A stretch of DNA of 64,000 bases, taken from the NCBI RefSeq assembly GCF_905220365.1, contig NC_061123.1, positions 1,550,001 through 1,614,000 of the forward strand. Reading direction: 5' to 3'. This DNA comes from Vanessa cardui. Its lineage: Eukaryota > Arthropoda > Insecta > Lepidoptera > Nymphalidae. A program made the position numbers and the translations under genes. The notes under the pieces were generated by a model. That model was not told the DNA's origin and searched no databases. It saw nothing but the letters and a program-made list of their open reading frames with translations. This document shows, in pieces, positions 24,401 to 39,400 of the stretch (position 1 is the stretch's first letter; every line of letters begins with the position of its first letter).

Positions 24401-27400
24401 GACACAGTAATAGTTTTGGTGAAAATACTCAGCATATTTTACAAAGCTGGATTAGAGACGAAATGTTGAATAATTTTGAAGGCGAAAAAACGTTACTAAT
24501 GTAATTTATGTTACACAAATTAACAATAAATTGAAAGAAAACTTTGTTAGTTTGTGTGTGTATTTTTTATTTATATTTGTGTGTGTTTAGTTTGTTTTAT
24601 ATGGTAGCCATTTTATTTTGTCCAATTTTTTTAAATTTATATTCACCATTTACTATAATGGTTATAACATCCAAAACTTAATTTGAGATCCTCTTAATGG
24701 TTTGTACCGCTCAGATTGTAAATCTCGTATCCAGATCAAAAGCACTAATAATATTAATGATTTAAATTCTTTATTACACATTTTCGCCTATACTAATATT
24801 ATAAATGTGAAAGAACGACAGACAGGGTTGCCTGTCTGTCGTTCTTTCACGACCAAACCGCTGAACCTAATTTGATGAAATTAGGTATGAAGCAAACTAA
24901 GGACAAAGGCTTCTTTTTTTGCCTGACACTGACAACCAACGCCCTAAAATACAAGCGAAGCCGCATTGATATGAATATGTAACTTTACACCGCTGGGATA
25001 AAGCCTCCCCTCCATTTGAGGAGTAGGTTTGGAGCTTATTCCACCACGCTGCTCCAATACGGATTGATGGATACATACGTGGCAGAATTTTAATGAAACT
25101 AATCACAAGCAAGTCACCGACCGAACCGAATTTGATGATTTTGGTGTGGAGCAAACTTGAACTCCAAGAAAGAACAGGACAAGGCTAGTTTTATTCGTCT
25201 AACAGATTATAACCAACCTCTTAAACGCGAGCGAAACCGCGGATAAAAACTAGTTTCAATATAAATCTGTAACAAATACAATTAATACATAGAAAACGTC
25301 GAACAAAACAAGACATATCACTAAAACAATTATTCTGTTGACGCTACAATTTTATGTGAACTTTCAACGCGGCAATAAATTCCCGTTTCTGCAGCAACAA
25401 AATCTTTTACTCTCATTGCTCGAATGATGGCACGTCCGTTTTATAAATGGCCTTTCGGCCGCATCCGTTTATTTTATAACAGTGTCTCTCTATTTTTCGT
25501 CAGTACCGTCATAAAAATCGAGCCATCAATCCCTGTTCAAATTCCAATACAGAGATATGTATGATGTTCTAGAGATATTTTAACTTTGCCGTTTCATAAA
25601 TTAAAATCATTTTTAAAAAGTACATTGGTAAATAAGGCATTCTATACAAGATTATATCGATGGTAAAAAGTGTGAAATTAATAGACTTGTTGGCTTCCTT
25701 CTTAATAGGCAGGATGTATTACATAAGTAATGGTATTTTATTAACATGACTTTGTATTTTTAAATTTTGAAAAAGAGTAACTTCTGATTTTCTTACTGGT
25801 TCTTCTCGCTAGAATCTACTTTCCGAACCTGGTAGATTTACTTAATATAATTTGTTTAATGACGATTCAAAAGTGCTTGTTAAAGCCTACTCGATTGACT
25901 ATATTTTGATTTTTTTTATTAAGTCAATATTTTTTTTCAACTATATATTTTCATAATTGAAGTGTTTAATCTGTTTCACCTAACACTCATTGTGCGAATA
26001 ACAAATTGTATGTAATATAAGTGATACTATTAATTAGATCAATGAACTGTTGTTAGCATTGAGGACCACTTAGTCACTTGTAAAACTTCTAATAAGACTG
26101 GCTATAATAATATAGTTGTTGTTTTGACCTATTTCGACTCAAGCGAGAGTCTCGCTAAGTATGTGAGCAAGCAAAATTACCTCTATTCCTTCACTCTGAT
26201 AATGGAGTGCGACGGTAAATCTGACATGACCGGAAAGAGTTCAGGTGGAGCTCCAAAGGTTTTACACTGTTGATACGACTCGACAGAAAATTCCAATAAC
26301 ATTGGCACGATTCAACTTTTATACATATAATACCGACCCGGCCTCGCACGTTTGCAATTAAATTAAAAAGTAAAGTAACAGCCTGTACATTTCCCACTGC
26401 TGAGATAAGGCCTCCTCTTCCATTAAGGAGAGGGTTTGGAACATATTCCACCACGCTGTTCTAATGCGGGTTGGTGGAATATTACTTTACGTTTGCAATA
26501 CTGAAACTAAATATACAGCAGACTGTTTTACAATGTTCAAAGTTTTTCATTAATTCTGCACTATATTGTGCACATATAATATATAGACCTTCCTCTTGAA
26601 TAAGTCTATCTATTATAAAAAACCTGTTAAAAATCCGTTGCATAATTGTAAAGATCTAAGCATACATAGGGACAGACAGCAGTAAACGACTTTGTTTTAT
26701 ACTATGTAATGACACGATCTTATAAACTAATCGCTAAGCCAGTATATTTATTTTTATAATAAAAGATAAGTCACTCCAAAAATACATCGTAATTGGTTAA
26801 GTTTATTTCAAACATTGAGTTACTTTGTCCCGCAAACAAGGTCGACCTTGAGTTTAAAACTTTACCGTGTCAATCGTTGTGTCACCGTTCCCTCGTCCCT
26901 AACACCGATCCATCCGAATTTTCGTTGCCTGTAAACGAGATTCTCTCGATGTTAACGATTTAACGATTTCATTATTTACAACATCATTTTTAGCATCCAT
27001 TATGTTTAGATATATTTTTAGAACCAGAAGTAGGAAGTAGGTTAACCTCTAAAACAATTATCTTTAAAACAAAATAACAATCAATCTATCACAACAGAAA
27101 AATATTTAGTCTACAACACAAATAACCATCAATAATCACATTACACCGTAATAATTATATTCGCGATCTCAATGTGTCAACCACGAATCTCCCGCCTTTT
27201 TTTTTAAGGGAAGTTGTGTGATTTGACGCATATGTTGCTTGTTTATTCCAACAATATAGTAATAGCTGTGTCCGTGACCTTGTACGCCTTTAAATTTAAC
27301 AAAAAAAAAAACATATCATTGTAGCCTAAGTTACTCCTTATTATATGAGTTATCTGCCAGTGAAAGTCCCGTCAAAATCGGTCCAGCCGTTCCAGAGAGT

Positions 27401-30400
27401 AGCCGGAACAAACAAAAATTGTAAAAAAAGTTATTTTGGTATAATTATGTCCCGTGTTGTATAAACGGGACATATACATGTGCATTGAGTAAAATAGAGC
27501 AGTTTTAATATTACAAACAGAAACTCCAATTTTATTATATGTAAAGGTAAAACAAAGTCGCTTTCTCTGTTCCTATATCCTTTAATATTTAAAACTATTC
27601 AATAGTTTTTGACGCGTTTTTTTAATAGATAGAGTGATTCAAGAGGAAAGTTTTTGTATATAATCTTTGGACGATATATTAATGAAACTCTGATAATTTT
27701 AGAAGCTACTGTGATGTCGTAAATAAACAAATTCTGTAGTACATTAAGTAACAGCTTTGCACTCGAGCCTGGGCGGGCCGTTAGTAGAGAATAAAAATAG
27801 TTTACATAAATAGACGGGAAATTACCACCTTATGATAAGTGACCTGTAAAAAGATATTTCTTAGATAAACAATGTGCATTTAACCTTAGAAACGGCTATA
27901 TTGGAATGTCCCTTGTGGCAGAAGTTACACTGGCTCACTCATCCTTGAAACCGAAGTAGGTACACTATGTATTGCTGCGTAGCGGTAGAATATATTATGG
28001 TGAATAGTCGGTGTCCAGAAGGGCTGGCACGAAACCCTATTGCTAACAATAAAGTTAAATCTTACAAATATTGTTATTAATAATATTGAATTTTGATGAT
28101 TGTAAGTCAATCGAGATTATACAACTGGGCGAACTTTTAATAGATTTGTCATAGATGAATTAACAGATGTTCGACGACGTGTTCACCTGTTTTCATCGGT
28201 ACACCACGCCGAGCTCCCGGGTTCGATTCCCGGCCGAGTCGGTGTTATCATTTAGTTTTCTATAATCTCTTGGCTCTGGGTGTTTGTGGTACCGTCGGTA
28301 CTTCTGAATTTCCATAACGCATGTACTTTAGCTACTTACATTGGGATCAGAGTAATGTATGTGATGTTGTCTCATATTTATTTATTATTATTTATTAGAT
28401 GTATGATGATGACTATAACGTCCTGATAATATTTTCCAAGCTCTTGGTTACAGCTTAATGATTTATATTTTGTAAATAAAATAAAGCGAGAAAGATCACT
28501 TTTTAATAACGTATTACAATATTAATTTTTAAAATGGTAAGATTTTTTCGTAATGCTAAAAGTACTCCGATTGATGGTAATGGAATATTCATAAATTTTA
28601 TTTCTTCAACATCGAAATGGGCTACGAGGCTGATTACTTACTTTAAGTACATTTTGTAAACATAGACGAAGGGATAAATCCAATTTGACTACGGTTGTAT
28701 AACAGATTCTCGAAAATTTCGAACAAAATATTTGTAGAAGTCTTAAATCCTACTAATATTATAATGTCGAAAGTTTGGATGGATAGCTGTTTGTTACTTA
28801 TCATGCCAGATCCGCTGAACGAATCTTGATGAAATTTGACACAGAGGTTACTCTGTATCACAGACTTTAAAATTATATAAAAAATCTCAACAGCATATTC
28901 ACACAAAGTCATAACAGTTATAACGATTTATTCAATCTTGAGAAGACAATACGTTAACCATTTTATTATATCTTCAGGTCATAAGTGAAGTAATAATTTT
29001 AGTTTACTCAACAATTTTTTCCAGTCACTTTTGGGCTCATATATTTAAAAAAGCACTCGAGAACAAAGTCATGAATATAGTCTACTAAGATACTGATATT
29101 CGGAGAATTCCAAATCGAAGTAAGCTGAATAACTTTTCGATCTGATAGGGCTTCGATTGCGTCATAGTTTAAGCTGGAATGATTCACTAATTCCATTCGG
29201 CCCAATGAGATCTTCATATAGATTTTCAGTGTCAAAGCACGGTCAGTTGAGGTTTGACCCGATGAAGCGTAGATCACTATAGTACCTCAGAATAAGGTCA
29301 GTAGAAATGGAAGTGGCATATCGGAATTTATGTTACGGAAATTTGGCCTACTGACAAATGGGTTACACTTTTCACTTATATAAAGAAATATGCCCATAAT
29401 AACCAATTTATGTCTTTAATTGGTAATTATTTTTATGCTCGGTTGCTATAGGTTGCTCGGTTTGTAAGACTAAAGTGGTTTACGTGCTAAGGTACGTAGG
29501 TAATGAAAACAGTAAAAATTTACAAACATTGGACATTTGATATGCCTGCTTTGATGGAATAAAGTTATTAATAGTAGATTGAACTAGCAGGTATCGTAAC
29601 AAAAAAAGACCTATCTTTCTCTCTGTCTCTTTTCTTCTTTACGTGGTTTTTTTTAAACTTATTTTTGTTATCGTTTTAATTCACCGGAGATTTTACTAAC
29701 CACTCCGATTATTTGTGTTTATTATTTAATACAAAATATACCCCATATGTCTTACGACACCTTACAGTTTTTTTTGTAATTTCGATCTGTCACTTCTAAA
29801 GTTCAACCTGTTCTAAGTATAAAATGCAGTAACATTATTCACCCGTATTACGAATCGACTCAAACGGTTCGATGAAGTTTAAATCCGCCATTATTTTATA
29901 CGAGCAGACCCCAATTCCGTGAATTGAACATGGAAACACGGGGTTTTGATTAATTAGCAAACGAGATGGACCTTCTTTGGGATACAATTTTATTTGAATA
30001 ATGTAATTTAGCAGACGTTCATATGGGCCACCTGATGGCAAATGGTTACCACGTTTTTTAGAGATTTTCACTGTAAATATTAACCATTTCTCAGAACAAT
30101 TTTTCGTCACCACAAATCAAACTTTGTTCGTCTTAATCTGATCCGGTGGAGATTGTAGTTAATAATCACTATTTCATTTCGGCTTTCCAATACTTATTAA
30201 TTCGACTCTTAAGATTTGCTCATCGTATATTGACCTCATTGCGTTTAAATGATATTTATCAGTAAAATCGATGACCTAAAACGTAACACTTTACTAGTTG
30301 TGAAACTATGTATACAATCTTGGTCGATTCAATTAACTCACTAGATTTTCAATGTCAAGATACAGTCTATGGTGAGGTCAAACTCGAGGGACCCGAGAAG

Positions 30401-33400
30401 TTTAATTTAATAGTTGGATGCACACAGACTCCAACAAGCTGACCGCCTTCCATCAGATTGTGCAATGCATAATATTTTTAAAATTATTTTCACTCCGGAA
30501 ACTCAACAAAAGTTAAAAAACGCTTCAAATTAATAAAAGTAAAATGTTAAATATATTTCACAATACTTTTATTTTCGTTTCGTAGGTATGAAGTTTATTT
30601 TCAGCTGTTGCAAATGGAAGCTTTACAAACATATTAACATCACAACAAGAAAACAAAATACGATCACCTGCATATTTTAAGATATTGAAATTTTGAAAAA
30701 GAGATTTCATATGATTTTCTCTTCCTTGGTAATTTGATCCAATTTTATATTAACATTATTATTATTAGTTATTCAATGAAGGAGTTCAAGTCATTTTGGC
30801 TACGTTTCACACAAGTGATAGATTAACTTTATCAATAACAAATTTTATTTTAATATTCTCAGCCAAGAATTAAGATTATTAAGATTTACAATTCGAAGCA
30901 TATCTTATTTGGAATAAAGTTGATTTGATTAATATCAATAATGATATTTATAGTTTTGTAAGATTGGATCATATTATTGCATAGTAACTTTTAGTCAAAA
31001 AATGTTATGGATATTTCGTTTAAGGAGATCTGTTCCAATTTTCAGCTCTATATGAATTATTATTAATTGAAATGCCATTTTATAGCAAGTTAAATGAAAT
31101 AAAATATTTGAGGTACTAAAAAAATATTCAACGAAAACATTAGAGCGCGTTTTAATATACAAGTTCGACTTGGTAATCTGACTGGTCACAGGTGAAGAGA
31201 TTCAGGTCAATTTAAAAGGCTGACTTTATTTTAATATTTGTCAATGTATTTTAAAAATGAACTAAATTGTAGTAAAGTTGGAGAGAGCTATATTTTATAT
31301 TGATTCATTGAATAAGATTTTAGTTCTGACGCTGATTTTATAAACTAAAGTAATTAATTTCCTAATAAAACCAAGAACCATCTGGAAGTGACGTTCGTTT
31401 CGAATAATTTAAATAAATTTAACTTAAATAAGTTTTGTTGATTAACAAATAATTTATCAGTAATTGGAATGTCCATTAAAGAACTATACAAGAAGTATTT
31501 TCACATAGTGCTGATGTTTCGTTTACTATTTTAGTTTTAAATTAGTTTTTTCCTAGTTTTATAATATATTAAAATTGTTTCTTTGAGATATAATTACAAA
31601 GCCATCTCTGAGCTCATCATTAATAAAGAAAGAACCGCATCAGCGCGTCTGACCCAACATCGTACCCTCTATATATATTAAATATCCTAACAATGCTTTA
31701 TATTAATATTCATTCTTGTAATTGTGAATCTAATTTTAGATATAGCTGAGGTCAAAACTGATTACTGAGTTGATAACGTACTGATAATACAAAAATGGCT
31801 TATTTTTTATACAATACGACTATAAATTTTTAATGGATAAAAGTAATGACCAACCATTAGTTGAATGATTTTCTGCTGCGTTGCTGACATCAATAGAAAA
31901 AACATAAGGCTTTGTGTCCAACGTCATTGGTTATTTTAAATAAATTGATAGTAATTGTATTGAATTAACATACAAATTAAGAATTACTTGGAACTTTACC
32001 CTAAGATCATCTATAAATCTGAGGAACATTTCAATCTTTCAATAGGAGTAAAAGTTAGAAGGACATTTTCATTTAATAGTTTTCAAACACGGGAATGTAT
32101 CTAGGCCAAAAATATACGTTGATTGGAAAATGCATGACAGTGAGGCAAAGATGACGGCTAAACATTTTTTTTTACCTATAGTACTGTTACAACAACAACA
32201 ACAGCCTGTAAATTCCCACTGCTGGGCTAAAGGCCTCCTCTCCCTTTGAGGAGAAGGTTTGGAACATATTCCACCACGCTGTTCCAATGCGGGTTGGTGG
32301 AATACACATGTAGCAGAATTTCTATGAAATTTTTCACATGCAGGTTTCCTCACGATGTTTTCCTTCACCGCTGAGCACGAGATGAATTATGAACACAAAT
32401 AAAGCACATGAATCAGCGGTGCTTGCCTGGGTTTGAACCCGCAATTATCGCTTAAGATGCACGCGTTCTAACCACTGGGCCGTCTCGACTCATCAGTACT
32501 GTTATAGTAAAGCTTATTTTGGTTACTCTTTATGATATGTGTGAGACCAAGAAAATCTTTAACATTCTTTTGAAGTGGTATCAAAACCACTAAGAGAAAA
32601 TAGAAATGGGTAAGCTCCGTTACAAAATGATTTTCTTTAGAAGGCTATAATTACGTTGCTAAGATTATGTTACGAGGCTATTCCTGTATGTGTTGACAGT
32701 TTAAGTTGATCAATAAGAAAGTGTAATGTTCCTACATTGAATAATTGTAATTTGAGTTTGAGTGGTTCAGGAGAAATAGCTGATCTTTTCAGGGAACTCT
32801 TTAATGCCAAGTCACCACTTAGTTGGAACTTCGCATTCGATACTTAATGCATAGTCTGTTCAAAATTTTGGGTATCTATTACACTGACAAAGAAATGAGT
32901 CAACATGTGTCTAAGCCACTCACATTTACCTTCAGTTATAATAAAGTTGTAGTCTTATAAGCACTTAAAAATGCGATGGCTGATATTTCAGACAGAAGTA
33001 ATTCTGAGCCTTTCTCTCTGTCTGCAGTTATCTGATAATATTTTGATATTGAGCACTATCAAAATATTACCAGAAGTCACAAGTGGATTCTTACGTTCAA
33101 CCTCAAGCAAGCTTTAAGATACCATACGAGCCGTAAGACTTATCCACGTCCTCGACCTTACAAAGGCTTGACCTATGGCATTTTTTGAAATAAACTAGAA
33201 ACCATTAAATAACCATCAGAACTCATTAACATCTAAGTAAGTTAAAATGTGGGGCTAGAAAAGGGGATTGTCCACGTCAATTCTGTTTAACCTTTACATT
33301 AATGACTAGATTGTCGCACTCAGTGGCACCTGTATCGATTGTTATATAGATGAAGTAAGTGTCAACAATATAAGTTACTCTAATGACATAATGGGATTAT

Positions 33401-36400
33401 TGCCCTATTGTGAAGTATACGCTGAACTTTAAGGCCTAAAATGAAATGCGAGGCAAAATGCGGTCATGGTCTTTGAAGCCAAATGTTAAATTCAATAGAA
33501 CGGTACTAAGTAAGGTGCAAAAACTTAAATATCTAGGACCTCTAACCTCAAGGAAGATAGCGATAAAAAACAAGATCAAAGGGCGCTGGTATATACTCTT
33601 GAAATAACTACTCTGATCAAATCGTACTATGTATATACATATATATGTATATATAGTTCACTTGGTGGTAGGGCTTTGTCCGCCTGGGTACACCCACTCA
33701 TCACATACTCTACCGCTAAACAACAATACGCAGTATTGTTGAGTTCCGGTTTGAAGGGTGAGTGAGCCATTGTAACTACAGGCACAAGGGACATAGCATC
33801 TTAGTTCCCAAGGTTGGTGGCGCATTGACGCTGTAAGGAATAGTTATTACGGCGTCATTGTCTATGAGTGATGGTGAACACTTACCACCAGGTGGGACAT
33901 ATGCTCATCCGTCAACCTATTCCATAAAAAAAATTACATTTCTTTTGCAAAAAAAATCGAGAGGCAATACTAAAACTACAAAATGTAGTAAATATTTGTA
34001 CTGAAAGTTTGTATAAAAAATAGTTTCTGAATCGCGCCAACTTCTGGTTTAGCAAAATATAATATTGATATATTTAGAACGTTTTGTTTAATTGAAATTC
34101 CCACGTGGGAACCAGGGTTTTTTTTCGTTTTTGAGTGTTAAAACCAAACGTGACTGTTTTGTATTGCACCAAAACTTAAGTCCAAAATTTTATGTGCTAC
34201 AAATTCATTTCACAATTCATTAAGATTTGACCTACTAAGTTGTTCCTGCTAAGGTTTAAATAAGGTGTAAATTAATTAAATAAATGCTAGAGGATGCTTA
34301 GAACGGCTACATCTATTTAAAGGATGTATGAAATCCTCCATCTCGAAATGTAAAAGTGGTACATCAATTCATCTGGATTATAAGTTTAGCCGGATCCTGA
34401 CAGACAAGGAAATAACCGGAAAATGAGAAAAGTTGAACCATCTCCATTCATTGCAAGATTATTAGATGTCAATCACGGTATATGAGTTTCGAGAAACTTT
34501 TGACACCAATCTTCTATAGCTTGCTATGCTTGCTTGCATTAATATTACTATGAATACAAAAAAAATCTTAAATATGGAAACTTGGAAAGCAAAAGTGTTT
34601 CTTTCGCTTCTCAATATTTTTTTGAACTTTACAATGTTCTCAAAAATAAATCTGTTTATGGACAATGAATAATCAAGCATATACTAAACAAAATGTATAT
34701 CTGGTCATACTTAACATATTTAATTTATTTTAAAAACTATTCTGTCTCACAGTGTGTTCCTGTACCTGGATTGGGGTTCAGAAGAGGGTCATATCGATGC
34801 GTCTGTCGTCGTGGGTTTTATTTTCCAAACACAACCGCTGAAAATAGATTTTATAATGGAAGTGATATCGAAGAAGAATATGAGAAGAATCTGTCGGTAA
34901 GCTTATCAATTAATTATTTATATTCACCAAAAATCTTAGTCATTTTAAGAGCGAGCAAAAATATATATTTTTTAAGAATAGAATAATTGAGTATTCTAAT
35001 TATGCACGGCTGCCATAAGAAGATAAAAAAACAGTTATTATATAAGAAAAATTATGAATTTTGCTGACGGTATTAGTAAGAAATTTTGGCACTCAGATAT
35101 GTGAATAGTAATAATAGCTTCTGAACTACGTTGATAAATTAATTACCAGTAAGCAAAACGTTTCTCGAATATAATCAAAGCAAATACCTAATATTTTTTC
35201 TATTAATTATGATGTTAATTGCTAATATACGTTTTTATTTCATTCCACAAGTTTATTTTAGAGCTAATTTAATTTATATGGTTTAAAAAGCAAGTCACAA
35301 TTTTATACTCCACATTAAATACTCGTTACTACTCGTAATTCTTTACTTTATTTACACGACACTAAAAGCTTTTGCGCAACTTCAACTAATTGACGCTATA
35401 AATACTTCTATTAAGGCAATTAACAACGGAAAAGACGATAAGTTAAAAAAATCTAAAAAAACTTCTTTATTTTCGTTAGTACCATGTTAACTTATTTGTT
35501 CCTACTATAAAATAACTTCGAATAGGCTTAGAGCTTATGCCACCACGATGGATTATTTTGTTTTGATCTTACTGGAAAATCGCGCATTTACGCTTCGGAA
35601 TAGCCGCTAACTAATTGTATTCCCCCATTTCTTTGAAAGACATCACGTTTGATTGCTTAAGTATGCCACTTTGATACCACAAACTACATACTAAAGGGTT
35701 TCCAAAGTTATGAAAATCTCCTTACTCCCAATGAAGCTTCCGGTGAGGTAGTAAAGATGCGCCAACGACATCATCCCATTTTTCTTCTGTGTAGTGAGTC
35801 CGTGGAGGCACTCACACATTCCCACTTTTTCTGCAAGATAATACTTTCGCAGAAAAACAACCATCTCCACTTTACCAAATTAACAATCAGCTGGATCAGA
35901 TCGCCTACATTGTGAACTGTCGATCTTAGCTCCTAGAAGAATTAAGTTATTCTCTAATCTGTGAATCAGAACTCGTGTGGTTAAAGCCCTGTTTCGCCCT
36001 GGACCGCGACGGTCGCCATTGCTTTAACCCGAGAACCTCTGCTTCGAATTTCTAAGTTGGATCGCAAGAGAAGATTCGGTATTTATTAATCACGTATTGC
36101 CCTTAGTGCAATGACTAAATAGTGTTATTCTCATTCACAAATGTGAAATTGTTATTCTCATTCACAAATGTGAATGAGAATAAAAATCCATAAACATGCA
36201 CCATATAGAACACGCTGACCTAGTGTGGGTTAGTGGTTTCGGTCTACGCAAATTTTCATTCGACTTGCTTTGACTTGCTCATGATGTTTTCCTTTCTGTA
36301 GTAATTGGTATGAATTATTATAAATACCTGATAATTCAGGATTTTTAGTCCGAAAATTTATGTGGATTTTTTGGTTATGTCCCATTTACCCAAATTGCCA

Positions 36401-39400
36401 AACCATTTCATACCCCCTGAGTCATATTAGCTTTTATATTTTTCATTATTGCAGCGTGGCAGGATAAGCACCGAACCTTTTCATTGAGGGCTTTGCTTTT
36501 CCTTATGATATTTATAAATGACGATAGTGCACACTGTGTTCGTTAAGATATTATCATGTTATATCAGGAAGAATATAGCATATAGTTTTCTAATAATATT
36601 TTTTCTAATTTATTGCTTCGTAGGATCAATACAGCCTGTACTCTATAGGAACAGCATTCGAATGCTTACCCTGTGCGGAAGGTTGCGAAGCGTGTATAGA
36701 TGGATCGCCATGCGTGGCTGCCTTGAACTGGGTGGTTAGGACAACCATTTTCGCACTGGCCTGTTTCGTCATCTCCTGTCTACCATTTATCGTGTACTTC
36801 ACTATCAAATATGGGCATGTTAGGGTAAGTATTCAAACAATTAATTTTTAAAGCAACTGGTATTTGGAAACAGATTACTTCTATAGAACTGGAATGGTCA
36901 GTTCTGCAAAATCACTCAAAGGCAGACCATTAAGTGCTCATTTAATGTCGCAAAATTTAATTAAACGCTCAATTAGCTTAATAAAAATTGAAATCTATAT
37001 TTTTTTACATATTGTAATATGAACAAATTATATTATTTAAAAATATAATAAGACAATTCTTTACCAAAAATCGGAACTAAGTAAGCACTAAATTATTAAA
37101 TACATTACTAAGTAATTAAGAAGGTAGTAAAAAAGTTAGGAAATTACTAGTTATTTTTATTTGAATTTTAAGTCATTTATGTTTTTTTTACGTTTAATGC
37201 AACAGGTCGTTCGTGCGGCTAGTCCAGCTCTTCTGAGGGTGATAGTTCTTGGAGCTCTCCTAATTTACTCCACAACCTTGGTTATGTATGGGAGACCAAC
37301 AGTCTTCACTTGTACTGCGAGAGTTTGGCTTCGGGAGGTGGGATTCTGTTTAACATATGGGGCGCTGATGCTAAAAACTTGGAGGTAATTTAATCCTATA
37401 TTTAGCGATACATAAGAGTCGAATGGTTTTTGCAAGACATGACTTAGACAAATCCGTTTTTAAGCAAAGTCAATATTTTTTTGGTAAGATGAAAGTGAAC
37501 TGTTTAACTGTTTACCCTAAAAGCAGAAAATCATTATTAATTTTAGGTCTCTTCAAATCTCACTCATTCAATCACGATAATTATTTTTCTCCTACTATCG
37601 CAAGCATAAAATTGTCAAATCATCATTGAGTATTGATTACACTGTAAAAAATATTTATATCTCCTATAGGTTTGAATTTAAATTAATACACAAATTATTG
37701 AGGTATTAACGTAGAGCCATCAAGGTTTACATAATCAAATTCGACCTTGAGCGGCATCTTAGTCTAATTGCCTTAAAGTTCATTTTACAACCAAAATATC
37801 TGAAGTCTCAACACCGCACACTGTCATCTTAAGTAATCACTTAGTAGCAAATTATATACCTCATAAGGTTTAACTAAAATGGTTTTACGTCGACCGTAAA
37901 GGTTGCAGATGACTTTTCTCATTTATATTGTACAGTATTTTAAATTAATAGAGAGTTTGTAACTAATGTAGAAATTGCTAAAGATAGCGTTGTTATAACA
38001 TATTCATATACATAATTACCGTTTGAAGATTCAGAGACAGTAATAATAAACCAAAGGACAATTCTATAATTAGCAGCGATAAATGAAGTGTAAAATGATA
38101 ATGAAGTATAAACAGCCCATATTAGCAAGTGATCGGAACGTGTTGTCCATAAAATTATAAACATTAAATATCTCAACATACTTCAATGTATTTTAGAGCA
38201 TCTGAGCAATATATTTACTGTTAACTCGTGCTATCGCTTCACATATCCTTATTTCAGTATGCTTGAACTTTCCTGATTTTTTATGAAGTAGTATATTAAG
38301 AGTAAAATCTGAGATGGCATAGTTAATTACTGAATGCGTGCATTTTAACCGAGATGATGATTGGAAGTTCAAAGCCAGATATGGACAAATGAATTTACAT
38401 ACGCTTAATTTGTGTTTGTAATTTTACTTGAAAACAAAGTGTTGTTGCTTGTGTCTAATTTCAATGAAATTATACCGTATCCAGGCCACATGGCATCAGC
38501 ATGATGGACTACTCTCAAAACGAGAGTAGACCTTAGCCAAGCAGTAGAGCTTTTTGGTGCTGTTACTATAGTTGTTTTTTTTTTAATTTAAAGGTAATGC
38601 CATATCCTAGCTCTTTCATAAGGAAAGGAAAAAGTTACCAGCCTTACAAATTATGTTCAATTTAAATCAGACCCAAAATTCAATTCTCAATATGTGTCAT
38701 ACACAAGCCAAATTAAACGTCGCCGTTTTGTGAACATTTGCACGAGTCTCGGTGAACCCTTTGATCTCATGAAACAGCTGTGGCTTCGAGATTTATTCCA
38801 CTTACCTAATAAAACCCTCGATTCTAAAAGGATTCTATCCAATTTCCGCGTGGATCAGATATAACGGTCTTCATAAAGGAATGTATTATGTAGATAGAAA
38901 ATATTTGATGGTAGTGTTTCAATGTTCCGAGTAAAACAAATTTCATTAATTTAATTGTGATAAATATTGAACCAACTGTACAATATTTGTCACAATAAAC
39001 ATCTTTTTACTTTTTTAATATAATTGTATATAAGGCACAAAATTTCGGAAAGCGTTCAAAATGCTACACTTGCCAAATAAATAAAACCAATGCTTTGAAA
39101 GGCTTGCAAAGGAATGCTTGTGCGCGAAAGGTTACATTTTTTTTTTATGATACATTTTGAACATAAGAATCACTTACATTTAGGCTTTAATTAGGTACAA
39201 ATAAAGATTAAAATTTGTGACTGGATAATTATAAACATGTAGAATTCTTTCAAGTATGCCACCAGCTTTTCTCGGTTGATTTTTCTCCGTTTGGACAAAA
39301 AAGTGAATCAATCCTTGTATTACCAGAGAATGCAATAAGGCGAGACGTTATACTCTTAATAAAGGTTTTGCACTATTATCCCAAGTTTTTCAACTGCAAA

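Noticed and set aside
32069..32368. 99-codon minus-strand open frame with a cysteine run
   Set aside because: It translates the SINE and its (TTG)n tail.
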